A stretch of 64,000 nucleotides of DNA from Selaginella tamariscina (Eukaryota; Streptophyta; Lycopodiopsida; Selaginellales; Selaginellaceae): assembly GCA_003024785.1 (NCBI GenBank), contig PUQB01000625.1, positions 80,010 through 144,009 on the forward strand. Direction: 5' to 3'. The notes beneath the pieces are model-generated. The model was not told where the DNA came from and made no database searches. It saw nothing but the letters and a program-made list of their open reading frames with translations. Positions 45,981 through 57,861 of this stretch are shown here, piece by piece (position 1 is the first letter of the stretch; every line of letters begins with the position of its first letter). Both the position numbers and the translations under genes were made by a program.

Positions 45981-48202
45981 ATGTCTGTTGAAGTCATACA
46001 AAGTGGTGCTCCGGCCAAGTTCGATGCCGTGAAATCAGTGAAAATGGAGGCGAGTCCCAAACACATGCTCATGGGTGAAGGTAAACAAATGCACAAATGC
46101 GGGACTTCCAAGGACTTACGACATATGTTCTCTCTTTCAGGGAAAAATGACAAGCTATTACAACCAGGGCCCGAGGGAATGGGAGCCCACAGCCGGCACG
46201 CATCTGTTCCAGAGTCCCTGCTTCTCAAAGGTGTGTTTTAGTTGTTGCCGTTAATCTCCTCCTCAACAATTGCCTGTCTTTTAGGTGCTAATACAATGAG
46301 CGAAAACGGCTGGTCTCCCGCTCACGAGAGATTCCTGGGCTCTAAACCGGATTTGAAGCAAGCTGCCAACGTAGCAAAGCTCCAAAACAGTGGGGGAAAG
46401 AAGCAGAATTCCAATGCAGCTGCTGGGTGCAGACAACAACAGCAGCACATGAATGGGGGAAGCAGAACAACGGACGAGGAATCAGGCGAGTATGACAGCA
46501 GCCTGGAGAATACAAGCGTTTCCAGCTTTGATTTCAATAGGGAACGGGGTGCAGGGGGCAGGTCAGTGGTCGGCTCTCTGCATCCGAAGCCAGCTCCATC
46601 TAAATGGGACGATGCTGAGAAGTGGCTGATTTCAGCTGATGCAGCTGCAACGCGGGGCAGCAAGGCCAAGGTACAGCAGCTCTTGTCAACGATACCAAGT
46701 CATGTTATTATCAATGCTAGTAAGAAGGCTGCGCTTCTCGGGCAACAGGCTCGTTCAGGTGTTGGAAACAAGCTCAACATGGATGAGAGTGGGACTGATA
46801 TGCTTCTAGCGGATCACATGTGCACCAAAAAGATTGACACGGCCGGTAAGTTCTCATTCATGCCAAGTCCGGCTGTTCCTGCAAAGGCAAGATCCATGAG
46901 CTCTCTAGACCGGTATCCACTCGAGGAGTTGCTCACTTGCGACGAAGGCAACCTCAAGGCTGTCAACCTGTCCGATGAAGCAGTCGACGAAGACATGTCT
47001 AAGCCCGCACTTAGGACTGAAAAGCCGACTTCGGATTTTTCAATCTTGGGTACGTACACGTTTCTTGTTTATGAGGGAGCTGGTTTAGTTACATTCTATA
47101 TACATAATACATGCAGATGGACAGCACAGTAGCAAAGCTGAGACTCCCAGAAGTCCCGCATCATCCCGTGATACTGCATCGTACGTGACTCCACCGGGTC
47201 TGAGGTCAGTGTCCATGCGTGATATGGGCACGGAGATGACTCCGATAGCAAGTCAGGAGCCTTCCAGGACCGGGACTCCATTAAGAGCTACAACGCCCAC
47301 AATCCGGAGCCCAGTGTCTTCTCGGCCTTCAACTCCCGGCCGGTTACAGGCGTCCAACTGTGAGGATCCCACGGATTCCGCAGAGGCAACTAACGTCCAA
47401 TCTGCTGCACAGACGCCACCACTTGAGCTCTCAGAGAAGCAACTGCAATCAAAGACAAGGCAGGAGATACTGGCTCTGGGTACGCAGCTGGGCAAGGCCA
47501 ACATTGCAGCGTGGGCTTCCAGGGAAGAGGAAGAAGAGGATGCTTCCAAGTGTCTCAAGAACATCGACTTGGAAGAAGTGAAGAGGAATGTGCTTGAAGC
47601 GAGAGCATCTGCATGGGAAGAAGCGGAAAAAGCCAAGTATGAAGCCAGGTACGGACCCAACTCGGTGTTATTTTATCATATTAACAATTCATTTTCAAAC
47701 CAGATACAAGCGGGAGGAGGCCAAGATAATAGCATGGGAGAACCACGAGAAGGCTAAAGCAGAAGCGGAGATGCGCCGTATTGAGGTAAACGAAAGCGAT
47801 AGTGTCACAGCCTGCTCATTTCGAGATGATTGATAGTTACTTTCAGTTTTCGTTTGACTGGGCTGGTCGTAGCGTGACTGACTGACTAGTCAAGGGTTGC
47901 TGCTCCCTAGGAGGCTTTGTTTAATCATTTTCCTGTGGTGGCGTGGAATTAACTGCGGTTTTACTGGCTGGCAGGTGAAGGTGGAGCGCATGAGGTCCCA
48001 CTCTCACGAGCAGCTGATGAATAAGCTAGCAGTAGCTCACAGGAGAGCAGAAGATCTACGGGGAGCAGCTGAGGCACGCCGGGTGGAACAAGCGGCCAAG
48101 GCTGCACAACGAGCTGAATACATTCGACAAACTGGTAACATGCCACCCGCAAGCTCCTCTCCGTTTTCGGTGTTTCTCCAACTCGGGAGATTGTGTTGCT
48201 GA
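45981..48202 (+). CDS. Remorin
   Basis: Six exons: about 45981-46080, 46141-46230, 46284-47049, 47117-47648, 47704-47785 and 47975-48202. The long N-terminal region is Ser/Pro/Thr-rich and disordered, with VTPPGLRSVSMRDMGTEMTP and repeated TP/SP sites. The C-terminal remorin domain starts near ANIAAWASREEEEE and includes AWEEAEKAKYEARYKREE and IIAWENHEKAKAEAEMRRIE, a coiled coil. The tail LQLGRLCC ends in two Cys, typical of remorin C-terminal anchors that are S-acylated. Remorins are plasma-membrane nanodomain proteins. The long N-terminus fits group 5/6. The start ATG at 45981 is the first in phase after an upstream stop. Confidence 0.85.
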
Positions 48203-48615
48203 TGTCATGTCACCTGCTGGCCTCCATCCAAGGCGCATGTTAAGCTAACAAGAGCTCCCAGCACATGGCCTGTTTTCTTTTTTGGAGTTGAAGCTCTCAC
48301 CTATAAATTTAAACGTAAAATATTGCTACGAGTAACATGATGCTCATGTGCCAAAAACGATCATGTGGAGGCGTAACTTTCGTGGTCACGAGACTAAGAC
48401 ACAAGTTAATTCAAACTCTCGTTTAGGCGCCTGGCATTTGGCATCTATCGATAACATAGCCAACCTGTAAATCCCAGTTCCCTGCCCGAAGACAACGTAC
48501 CTGTGGACAAGACACAAGGCCGTACCAATGCACCAGTGCCTGATTGTATATCCCAGGTGCCAGCTGTGCCTAAAAGTTGGTGGTGAAAAGCTCTTCTCAC
48601 ACAATCAGCTACCTT
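48203..48615. other. Convergent intergenic region
   Basis: About 400 bp between the 3' ends of the remorin and epimerase genes. No gene or clear repeat is seen. Confidence 0.5.
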
Positions 48616-48936
48616 CTACGATGCAAAAATTGCCTTCAGAGCTTCTCCAATGTAGCGATATTTGAACTGGAAGCCCAGCTCTACAGCTCTCTTTGGTAGC
48701 ACCCGTTGTCCATCCAGAACCTGTTACAGACAGCCACCGGTTAGCTTTAATGATGGAAAGTTCTGTTTCACATACGGCACTGGCTCCCTCTCCTAGTACT
48801 GCTTTCAGAGCTAGCTCAGGCACCGGAAGCCATGAAGGACGATCTAGTACTCTCCCTAACGTGTCACATATCTCGGCCATCCGAACTGGATTCGGAGCTG
48901 TACCATTGATTACCCCTGCATAAACTCACGCGTGTG

Positions 48937-48991
<55 letters not shown>

Positions 48992-50009
48992 GTCGTTTCA
49001 CACAACCTGACCTTGGTAAGAGGGATTTGTAAGCGCTTCAATTATTAGAGACACGAGATCTTCCCTATGAACCCAAGAGAACCTGCCAATGTTCACCATT
49101 CTTTAACTAGGCAAGTTGGTGAAACGCACTTCCGACGTACCACTGTTTTCCAGAACCCAATGGACCGCCAGCAAATACTTTGAACAAGGGAACCATTTTT
49201 GCTGCATGCCAGTATAAAGAAATAGTTAGGTGAACTCAGACTTCAACTTATATATGCATGCCTAAAGCGCCACCGTCCTTGTCAAGTACCACTCCGATAC
49301 GGAGGAGTACCAGCTTCACACTATCGTCAACTTCTCCTGCAGCCGCTTCCCATTCGCGGCAAACCTGGCAAGCAAACAGTGGTTGAATACTATACCTTCG
49401 TGAAGTTGGCGTCATTACCCCTGCGAGGTAGTCCTTCCCTGAAGGACTGGTCTCGTCATACGTGGAAGTCTCGCTTGCTCCATAATATCCCACAGCGGAT
49501 GCACTGACTAAAACCTTGGGCCGGACGTCTTTGGGTGTAGAGTTGATGGCCTCCACAATCTGTTCATGATTTACTTAAGTAACGTGTAAGAAGGAATGCG
49601 GTACGGGCTTGCCTTGGACGTGACAAGTACTCTGCTCCGTTTGATCTCTTCTTTCACCTGTAAGCTTGCTATATTCTGAATACACACGCCAGAAAGGCAA
49701 ACTCACCTCAGAAGTCCATCGTGTGCTTATTGGCGTTCCAGTGAGATTTACAACACCGGTTGATCCTTGAATGCATTTCTCCAGTTCACGCTCCAAAGAT
49801 ATATCTACTGTTGGGTATTCCCTCGCCGGGAAGAGGTCGGCTGCCTTTGAGATGGAACGCGAAATCACTCGAACTTGGTGCCCATCTATTCAAGAGAGTT
49901 AGTGAGACAAAATTTCATCACTGAGTGCATTCATATTCATACCTGCGGCAAGCCTGTGCACGAGTCTTCTCCCGATGAAACCGGTAGCACCTGTGACGGA
50001 TACGATCAT
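48616..50009 (-). CDS. SDR39U1/SulA-like NAD(P)-binding epimerase family protein
   Basis: The product starts [20 protein letters not shown], a Rossmann GxxGxxG motif. Later blocks are [71 protein letters not shown] and [17 protein letters not shown]. This is the SDR39U1 family, called GC1/SulA in Arabidopsis, where it is plastid-located and affects plastid division. There are at least six short introns. The likely plastid transit peptide should lie upstream of 50009 (Ser/Arg-rich open stretches at 50045-50230), but the frame there needs a one-base correction or an extra exon, so I keep the Rossmann ATG as start. A (TG)n(AG)n tract fills much of the intron at about 48936-48991. Confidence 0.85.
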
Positions 50010-50302
50010 CGTCTGGCATGCAAAAGAGATAGAATGACGAACTTCTTTCGAATTAAGAGCATCGGTTACCTCGGGTAGTGCATTGCAGGAAATGCGGAAT
50101 CGGACTCCATGTTTCTGCTACTAGAAAACGTCAAGCGCCATGCGAAGCCCCATGCAAATGCAGCTCACCTTTGCAGGAATTGCATGCGAAAGCGGAATCG
50201 AGACGCCACTCACAAGCGGAGAAGACTCCATCGCTCGCGACGTGCAACAACTGAGGCCTCTATTTCGTTGATAAACCCTGGGCTACCGTCGGATCATATG
50301 CA

Positions 50303-50637
50303 ATGGAGGCGCACCGAAGAATGGCGGCACTGAGGCGCTCCAATGCAGCTCTCAGGACTCTCGTTCGCTTGCAAGCTGCTGCTCTCTCAGGTCGCTTTCG
50401 TACATTCAAACCCACAATTCTCATTCCGGTTTGGTTTCAGAAGATACGAAGGGAGAAAACGAGCAGAACTACGAAGATGTAGTGGCCGCGATCAAGCTGG
50501 AGATGATGCCCAATACGAAGCGCCGGGGGCTGGCGGCAGATTGCGGCAGGCTGCTGTTGTGTGTGGTGACAACAGCAGCCATTCTCTTTATCGTACTCTC
50601 ATGCAACAAGGCCAATACCCATCCTTACTTAGGATGA
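50303..50637 (+). CDS. Small single-pass membrane protein
   Basis: Two exons, 50303-50390 and 50441-50637, join within a Glu codon. The product of about 94 residues begins MEAHRRMAALRRSNAALR, has a charged middle (TKGENEQNYEDVVAAIKLE) and one hydrophobic helix (LLLCVVTTAAILFIVLS) near its C-terminus. It is tail-anchored in layout. I recognise no family. Its stop codon lies inside the last exon of the convergent EamA gene: the coding regions overlap by 13 bp on opposite strands. Confidence 0.6.
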
Positions 50638-51996
50638 TGTTTTTGCTCGCATGTATTACTCTGTCTTGAAACAAATGCTGCGCTTAAAGCAATGAAGAGT
50701 GCTCCAATTGCACCGTAGAAGCTTGGCTTTTCTCCTAAGAACGCCACTCCAAGAACGTAGCTACACACCACCTGCATTGAACTGTGAGTAAAAGCTGACT
50801 AATCGATCGCCATCTTGATTGTTACCTTCACATATTGTATGGAGGTTGCCTTCGCCGCTTTCTCCAGTTGCAAGCCTCTCGTCAGAAATATCTGTGAACT
50901 TGAAGTTCAACTCTCTACATGTGTGTCGTATAGATACTGGGCCGTACCTGAGCTGCATATGCTGATAAACCAACACCTAAGAGTTGCACGCTGTCCATCA
51001 GATTCGGCATCTTCACTCCCTGCACGTCTTGACCATTTACTAACTTATTTGGTACGCACGTTAGATGGATACCTGGAACACGAGCATTACAAGCACTGCC
51101 AAGGGAGTCGAGAATGCGGCAAAGGAAAAAACACAGACCCTGCAAAAGGGAACGATGAGCATTAGCATCCACAGTCTATGCCATACATACGCTGGAGGCT
51201 CTCCATGCTTGCCAATTATGCGGATGGTAATATAAGAGAGTGCACCTAAGAGAGCTCCAACCATTGCCATGCTTAGTCCAATATATACTTCACGGCTCTT
51301 CCCTGACGGTCAAGTTTTTGATATAGCATTGAAGCAGGTACTTCATGTCTTACCTTTGAATGATAACTGCGGTTGCATGACCAGTAGCACGCCTAGAAAG
51401 CTACAAAGAGTACCTACAATTGGCGATGGTCAGTGGAGGAAAGAGGAGTAAACTAGCAAATCACCTGCGGCTTCCAAACGTCCCCAAGGCTCATGTAGCA
51501 TGCATGCGGCTAAAATGGCTGTAAACACAGGCATTGTGAAGTTGAGTATAGTGGCATCCCGCAATGGAAGCACCTGTATGCTGCATCATTTGTTATGTAT
51601 GCATGTGTTAGAGAAAGGTGCAGCTCTGTCACCTGTAGAAGTAGGCAGAGAGCGCTACAAATCCAACAAGGGCTCGAACAATCACCAAGTGTCGCACTGG
51701 TTTTGATCCCAACAGGGGATGATGCATCCTGTTGAGTTCAAAGCCTGAGAGTAAAGCGACAATTCCACACCGGAATGCCACAATTTGTGATGACGAGAAT
51801 GACTTGACTGCTCATGGAGGAAAACAGGATCAGCAAGCTGCGAGCAATCCAGACATGTCATACCTGTAAGCATCTTTACGAGGAGGCCCATGACGCTGTA
51901 AGCGGCAGAAGAGATGATCATGCAAGCTACTCCAGAGCGGATGGAAGAGCTTCTTCTCCCCGATCCATGGCCGGCTTCTAAGTCCTCTTCTTCCAT
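50625..51996 (-). CDS. EamA/DMT-family transporter (SLC35G-like)
   Basis: About seven exons, each carrying one or two membrane helices. Readable blocks from the N-terminus: MEEEDLEAGHGSGRRSSS, VACMIISSAAYSVMGLLVKML, VAFRCGIVALLSGFE, LPLRDATILNFTMPVFTAILA, LCSFLGVLLVMQPQ, AMVGALLGALSYITIRIIGK, FSFAAFSTPLAVLVMLVFQ, LLGVGLSAYAAQ, and YVKVVCSYVLGVAFLGEKPS. Ten helices in two EamA repeats is the family layout. The substrate cannot be inferred. It is divergent from the SAC gene (163 bp apart) and its last codons overlap the small membrane protein gene. Confidence 0.8.
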
Positions 51997-52159
51997 ACAA
52001 CCCTAATCAGAATGTACTACAGAGATGAATATATGCTGCGTATTTATACTCTTATATGTATCTCTCTCTCTATATATATATCTAAAATCTGTTTAAAGTT
52101 TTTTGTTTTTTTTTGGTTTACTCTTTATTATGAATGTTGTGCGATAGCCCTAATCAGTA

Positions 52160-55052
52160 ATGGCGGGGCAGATGCGCTTGTGGGAGCTGCAGAATCGATT
52201 CGTCTTCCAGCCGGATTCTGCACCCCAGCAGCTTCTGGCGATCGATCGATCAACAGGAAGCGCCTCCCTAACCGGTAAGTTTTTTTTGCAGCAGTTCGAG
52301 ATCCGTATGTCCCATTCCTTGTATCAGATGAGTCGTTTGAACAATCGGGAAAATCTTCCATTGTCTACGGAGTTCTAGGAGCCATCAAACTTCTCACAGG
52401 TACAATCAACATACACATTATCAGAATTTACCTTTGGATCTGATCAGGGACTTATGTTCTGATTATCACTGGGAGGGAGCCTGCCGGATCTTATAGGAAT
52501 GCACCAGTGTTCAAGGTCACATCAATGCGTTTTCTAAGTTGTGAATCCACCCCGGACTTAAGCATTCATAAGGTAAGAACATTCACGTTAATATGATATT
52601 ACAGTCGCTCAGTTATCATCTCAGAAAACTGAAGAAGCTTATTTGCGGAGTTTGCTCAAAATTGTGGTGAAAACTTCCGGTTTATTCTTTTCATATGAAA
52701 CCGATCTTACCAACAAGTAAGCAGGCTAGTCCTCCTATATGTGTATATGTTTCTGTAACGTATTCTTACCAGTACACAACGTTCATACAAGTTAAAAGAG
52801 GCTCATCGGAACCAGCCTTTGTGGAAACAGGTTTGAAACCTTGGATAGTAATCTCTGTCTTTGTTGACTGAGTCTATGTAGGCTGATCCTTTATTCTTAT
52901 GGAACAACTATTTGATGGAGTACTTGTTGGAGTGCAAGGTAACGAGACGTTCAAATGTTACACAAATCACTGATTATTACTCTGTATTTGCAGGCAGAGA
53001 ACTACATTTTGCCAGTCATTCAGGGAAATATCCTTTCAAAGTGAATATTTGCTACTTACTACTGGTAGTTCTTTAACATAGGAATACGCTTTCAGAACAT
53101 GCAGGTCTTACTTGGAGAAAGACTTCTCAGTCTTACTCTAATATCCAGAAGAGGCGTTCGTCGATCTGGTCTCTCCCCCCCCCCCCCCCTCTCACACACA
53201 CGCACACGCACACGCGCACAGGCACACAGTTTATTATCAAAACTTATACGTATTATATCGTCATGTAATGAAAACCATACAGGGACACGTATGTGGCGTA
53301 GAGGAGCTGATAAGGAAGGTTCTGTGGCAAACTTTGTTGAGACGGAACAAATACTAGAAACTGGTGGATTTTGTGCTTCTTATGTTCAAGTAAGTGCTTA
53401 TGGGTATGCACCAGTTCCTTACACTTAATATGTGCAGGTTCGAGGCTCCATTCCTGTCTTCTGGGAGCAGATAGTAGATTTAACATACAAGCCAAAGATA
53501 AAGTCCATCCATCGTGAAGACACGGTAAGCTATCTTTTTTTCTATTCTTTACGTAATGAATTATTCTACTGCGCTTGCAGTTGAAAGTGGTAGAGCAACA
53601 TTTTGCTGGCCTCATAGATCGGTATGGATCCGTCTTAGCAGTTGATCTCATAAACCAGGTAAATTAACACACACAGAGAGCATGCACACAGGCACCACCT
53701 ATTCGAACGATGTATAAGCTTAAATGTGCAAGGCAGCAAGGCAGCGAGGGTGTTTTGAGCACTTCATACCGGGACGCAATGCAGAGTTTGGAAGATCAGC
53801 GTGTAAGGTAGAACGTTACCTAGTCGGCTGTTTTCAGGCAGGTTGTGCTGATATTTCTTGTCCAGATATGTCCCTTTTGACTTCCACCACATTTGTGGAC
53901 AGATACACTTTGAGCGTCTTTCCGTTCTTCACGACCAAATCACTGAGGATCTTTTACAGCAAAGGTACGAATTTGGCAATTTTTTATTTTCCCCATAAAA
54001 GTCTTATGGTGTTTTCTGCAGGTTTTTCTTGCTCAATCCAATGAGAGAAGTCGTGGAAGAGCAGAAAGGAGTTGTAAGAGCAAACTGTATTGATTGCCTG
54101 GATCGAACAAATGTTACTCAGGTTTGGACAAAAGTCATATTCTGAAGTTATGTGCATTATATAAGTGTATATACCATGTAGTACCTGTCTAGACGCAATC
54201 ACATGCTTCATTATAGTATTCTGCAGAGCTTGCTGGGAAGGAAAGCACTTGAAGAACAACTTCGAAGTCTTGGCTTACTGAATTCATCCGAGACTATAGA
54301 CAAGGACAAATTATTTGATTCACAGTTCAATATCTGTAAGTTTCTTTGTTTAGCTTCTTTAACACCATGTTTCTAACCTGCTGTACTAACAGTGTGGGCT
54401 GACCATGGAGACGATATCAGTTATCAGTACGCAGGCAGCCCAGCTCTCAAGGGGGATTTTGTGAGGTCCGTATACTGGACCTGGGGAATGTGCATACAGT
54501 AACTATATTGCTGTATACAGGTATGGAAGACGTACTATTGCTGGAATTATACGGGACGGAATGAGTGCTCTGGGTCGCTACTACCTGAACAACTTTCATG
54601 ATGGTCTTCGTCAGGTAATTGTGTTAACAAATCTGTAGTTTATTTTTAAAACTTGATTTCGCGCAGGATGCACTTGATTTGGTAGCAGGCCATTACAGAG
54701 CTGGCCACGATAGCTCCCCCCATCAATCTGTAATTGCGGGTTTAGCTTCGGTAAGCTGCACACATAATAAATACACAAGCACACATATGTATACTTGGCA
54801 ATTTCACAGTATCTTCCGATCGTCGCGGCGACCGTGGTGGTGTGCATTAGTTTAACAGCCATGTCAATATGGAAAGGTATAGTGGTGACAATTGTATGTG
54901 ATATTTGCTGAGAATTGTGAGCAGTGAGTCGCGGGGAGGACCGTGTCTGGTCCAGCATGGTATGGGCCACATTAACTGCTGGGATTGGAGTCGCTGTAAG
55001 AACGAATGGTCGTCAACTGTGCTCGAGGCCTCGCCTGAGAGAGTTGAAGTGA
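52160..55052 (+). CDS. SAC-domain phosphoinositide phosphatase (Sac1/RHD4 type)
   Basis: More than a dozen short exons. The product starts MAGQMRLWELQNRFVFQPD and includes GVLGAIKLLTGTYVLIITGRE, LEQ-like helices, RRGADKEGSVANFVETEQI, GSIPVFWEQIVDLTYKPKI and the catalytic RANCIDCLDRTN (CX5R, with the nucleophilic Cys). After DALDLVAGHYRAG there are two C-terminal membrane helices (YLPIVAATVVVCISLTAM and VWATLTAGIGVAV), as in Sac1-type plant SAC6-8 proteins, which turn over PI4P at Golgi/ER and secretory membranes. One intron begins with GTCTCTC followed by a C14-type run and CA repeats (about 53170-53220), an unusual donor context. Confidence 0.92.
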
Positions 55053-56036
55053 GGTTGGTATTTTCTTTTCTTGTCCTAGAACACCTCATATTGTTGATTT
55101 TATACGGATTGATTGGGTAGTTCTGGAGTTTAATGCACACACAGATGGGGTACGTCCATGTGCAACAGGGAAGGTTTTTAGGTGCAAGAAGGGGGACCAC
55201 GCTGGTATGTCAGGTTCATTGTCCATAGTGCATTGAATCCAATACTACTATGTCAATTGTCATCCATTGGGTGAAACACTGTGTTGGTTTCCAGCAGAGA
55301 TAGCAATGATGGTGAGTGTTGGTAAGGTGAGCCATCGCCATCAGTTAGTTCGCTCCGATATACATTCATTCGCATAAAACCGTACCCTTTTTTTCTTGTG
55401 TGGGGTGAAAAACTGCGTATACTTTTAATTTAAGTTGGTTTCAACCGCTGCATTTACTATAAGTGGCTTGTAAACATTAGCGCTGACACTTGGAGCTGCC
55501 AACGCATTCATTTATAAAGAGGGAACCGCCACCTCGCGTAGTCCGAGATGGAATGTATGTATAAAAACGAGTATATATGCCCGTGTGCGTGCATAATGAG
55601 GCTGGCAGAGAGGTTTTTTCTTATTATATAGTAAACATTGATTAATAAGAAACCCAGTAATGCACAAGGGGTGATTGGTGGAACAAGAGAATATATGAGC
55701 AGGTGTATATGTGGTATACAGCTTTGGAGCTGGACAGATTATGATGGTTTTACCTTGTTTGGTTAGGTGAGGAGGTTTCTGGTAGCTGGACCATAAATGC
55801 GGTGGAGATTGATCTAGTCTCACACAACAGATTAGTCCCTTTGGCTAATCGTGGTTGGAGGATCTTTCTTTATGTTTAATTGTCTAAGGGAGGGAAAAAA
55901 TTAAAATAAAGTGTTGGCTCGCTCACATGGCTCATTAACAGCTCACAAGGAATTAGGAGGACCCAACCACGTTATATATTTTCACATTTTGGCTACACAA
56001 TACAACGTTCTTTCCCTGTGCCAGCTTTGTGCAAGA
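55053..56036. other. Intergenic region between SAC and BAHD genes
   Basis: Nearly 1 kb with no supportable coding region on either strand. Composition is mixed, with no strong repeats. It likely holds the SAC 3' untranslated region and the BAHD promoter. Confidence 0.5.
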
Positions 56037-57466
56037 ATGGGAGCTGAGGCAGTGCACCTCTTGATGCCGGCAAACTTCAAGGTGGAGCTCGTCAAGGAGC
56101 CTGAGCTGGTCCCTGCTCCCGACTGCATTGAGGAGCAGCACTACTACCTGTCGAATCTGGACCAGAACATTGCAGTTGTCATGAAGACCATCTACCTCTT
56201 CGAAGCTTGCGCGAGCAAGGCCAACGAGGACCCTGCGGAAGCGATCAGGACGGGCCTGTCCAATGTGCTCCTGCATTACTATCCCCTTGCCGGCAGGCTG
56301 GGAATCAGCAGCGAGGGAAAGCTCGAGGTTGTGGTGAAGAAGGAAGGACAAGGAGTGGTGTTTGCCGAGGCCCAAGCAGACGCGCGCATATGTGATCTCG
56401 GTGACATTATCAGGCCCGGCTCTACGCCTCTCCTGCAGCTGGTTTACACTACTCCCGGTGCCAAGCACGTGCTGGAGGTTCCTCCAATGACTGTCCAGGT
56501 AGAGAAATGTTGGTTGGTTGTGCTGTGAGTAAGCTTTTGGTTGGTTACATACAGGTTACGAAATTCAGGTGCGGTGGCTTTGTTCTCGGCCTCTGCATCA
56601 ACCACTGCATGTTCGATGGGATCGGAGCAATGGAATTCATTCACTCGTGGGCTGAATTGACAAGAGGCGTCCCCATGTCTCTCACTCCACACCTGGACAG
56701 GAGCATCCTCAGAGCCAGGAGCCCTGCAACAGTTGAATTCAAGCATCTCGAGTATGCACAAGTGGAGGACCTTGGTTTCCAGCCGGAGCTCCATGTGAAC
56801 GACGAGGAGGTGATATACAAAGTTTCTCGCTTGAGTGGTGAACAAATTGAGCAGCTCAAGGCAAGGATCGACGAACAAGGCGTGGTTAAGAGTGAAGAGA
56901 GCTCAGGTTGGCGAAAGTGTTCCACGTTCGAGGCGTTGTCTGCTCTTGTTTGGCAATGCAGGACAAAGGCACTGGCTATGCACAAGGATCAGCAAAGCAA
57001 GCTACTGTTTGCAGTGGATTACAGGTCGAGAATTGAGCCTCCACTCCCCAAGACGTTTATGGGAAACGGGATCATGCTCACTTATGCAATTGCACTGCTG
57101 GGGACCTCAACAGCAAGGAGCTCTTCCAAGTGGTGCTGCTCGTCCGACAAGCAATTGCTCGCATTCACAACTCGTACATCCGCTCCTCCATTGACTACTT
57201 TGAGCTCCACAGGTTCTGTCCGAGCCTGTTTGCTACCCTCCTGGTCAGTACATGGTCCCGTTTATCGTTTCACACGACAGACTTCGGCTGGGGGGAACCG
57301 CTCCACTCCGGTCCGGTTGGTTTCTCTGAGCCCGAGGTTTGTTTGTTTCTCTCCCATGGCAGGGACACCAAAGACATGAACCTCATTCTTGGTCTCCGTC
57401 GATGCCATGACGCGTTTCCTTGACGAGCTCCGACAGGTACTTGGTCACGTACTCTGCTCCACCTGA
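56037..57466 (+). CDS. BAHD acyltransferase, omega-hydroxyacid O-feruloyl transferase (ASFT/HHT) type
   Basis: Two exons, 56037-56499 and about 56555-57466. Motifs: YYLSNLDQNIAVVMKTIYLF, HYYPLAGRLGISSEGKLEV, TKFRCGGFVLGLCINHCMFDG with the catalytic HxxxD (HCMFD), LLFAVDYRSRIEPPLP and the structural DFGWGEP. These match ASFT/HHT-type enzymes that transfer feruloyl from CoA to omega-hydroxy fatty acids in suberin or cutin, in the cytosol. A one-base deletion in an A run near 57087 shifts the frame just after FMGNGIMLTYA, and another shift occurs near 57400 before DAMTRFLDEL. Because all motifs persist, these look like sequence errors rather than gene death. Confidence 0.88.
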
Positions 57467-57861
57467 TTCGATCAACCATGGATTAGATAGATAAAATATA
57501 GACATTACCACCTCTGCTGCTGCATGCACGTACACGCACAAGCTTCTTGTTTCCGTTGTAAAGCCTCCTCCTAGTTAAAGCAAAAGATATTAAAAACAAA
57601 GTTTGGCATGGCACCCTCTGTAAAGTGCGTCCGTTACGTAACGTTTGGATGGATCACGCTACCTACCTACTCGACGGACATAAATAAACCTAAAGTTCTT
57701 TCTCTAATGCTATGTAGCTTGTTATTGACTAGTGCCAAAACTTATATGCCTTTCCACAAAGCTTCTGTGAGACAGAGCTGCAACTGCAGAGTTGCATTCC
57801 TTCTCTAACTGCTTGTCAACACCGCCATCTCGCTGGAGCTGTGTATGTAGTAACGATGCAA
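57467..57861. other. Convergent intergenic region
   Basis: About 400 bp between the 3' ends of the BAHD and PTAR1-like genes. No gene is supported. Confidence 0.4.

Noticed and set aside
50343..50669. Alternative 108-codon frame across the small membrane protein gene
   Set aside because: It reads through the intron and ends in a different frame, losing the membrane helix of the spliced product.
55953..56878. Long minus-strand frames opposite the BAHD gene
   Set aside because: Shadows caused by the GC-rich codons of the real gene.
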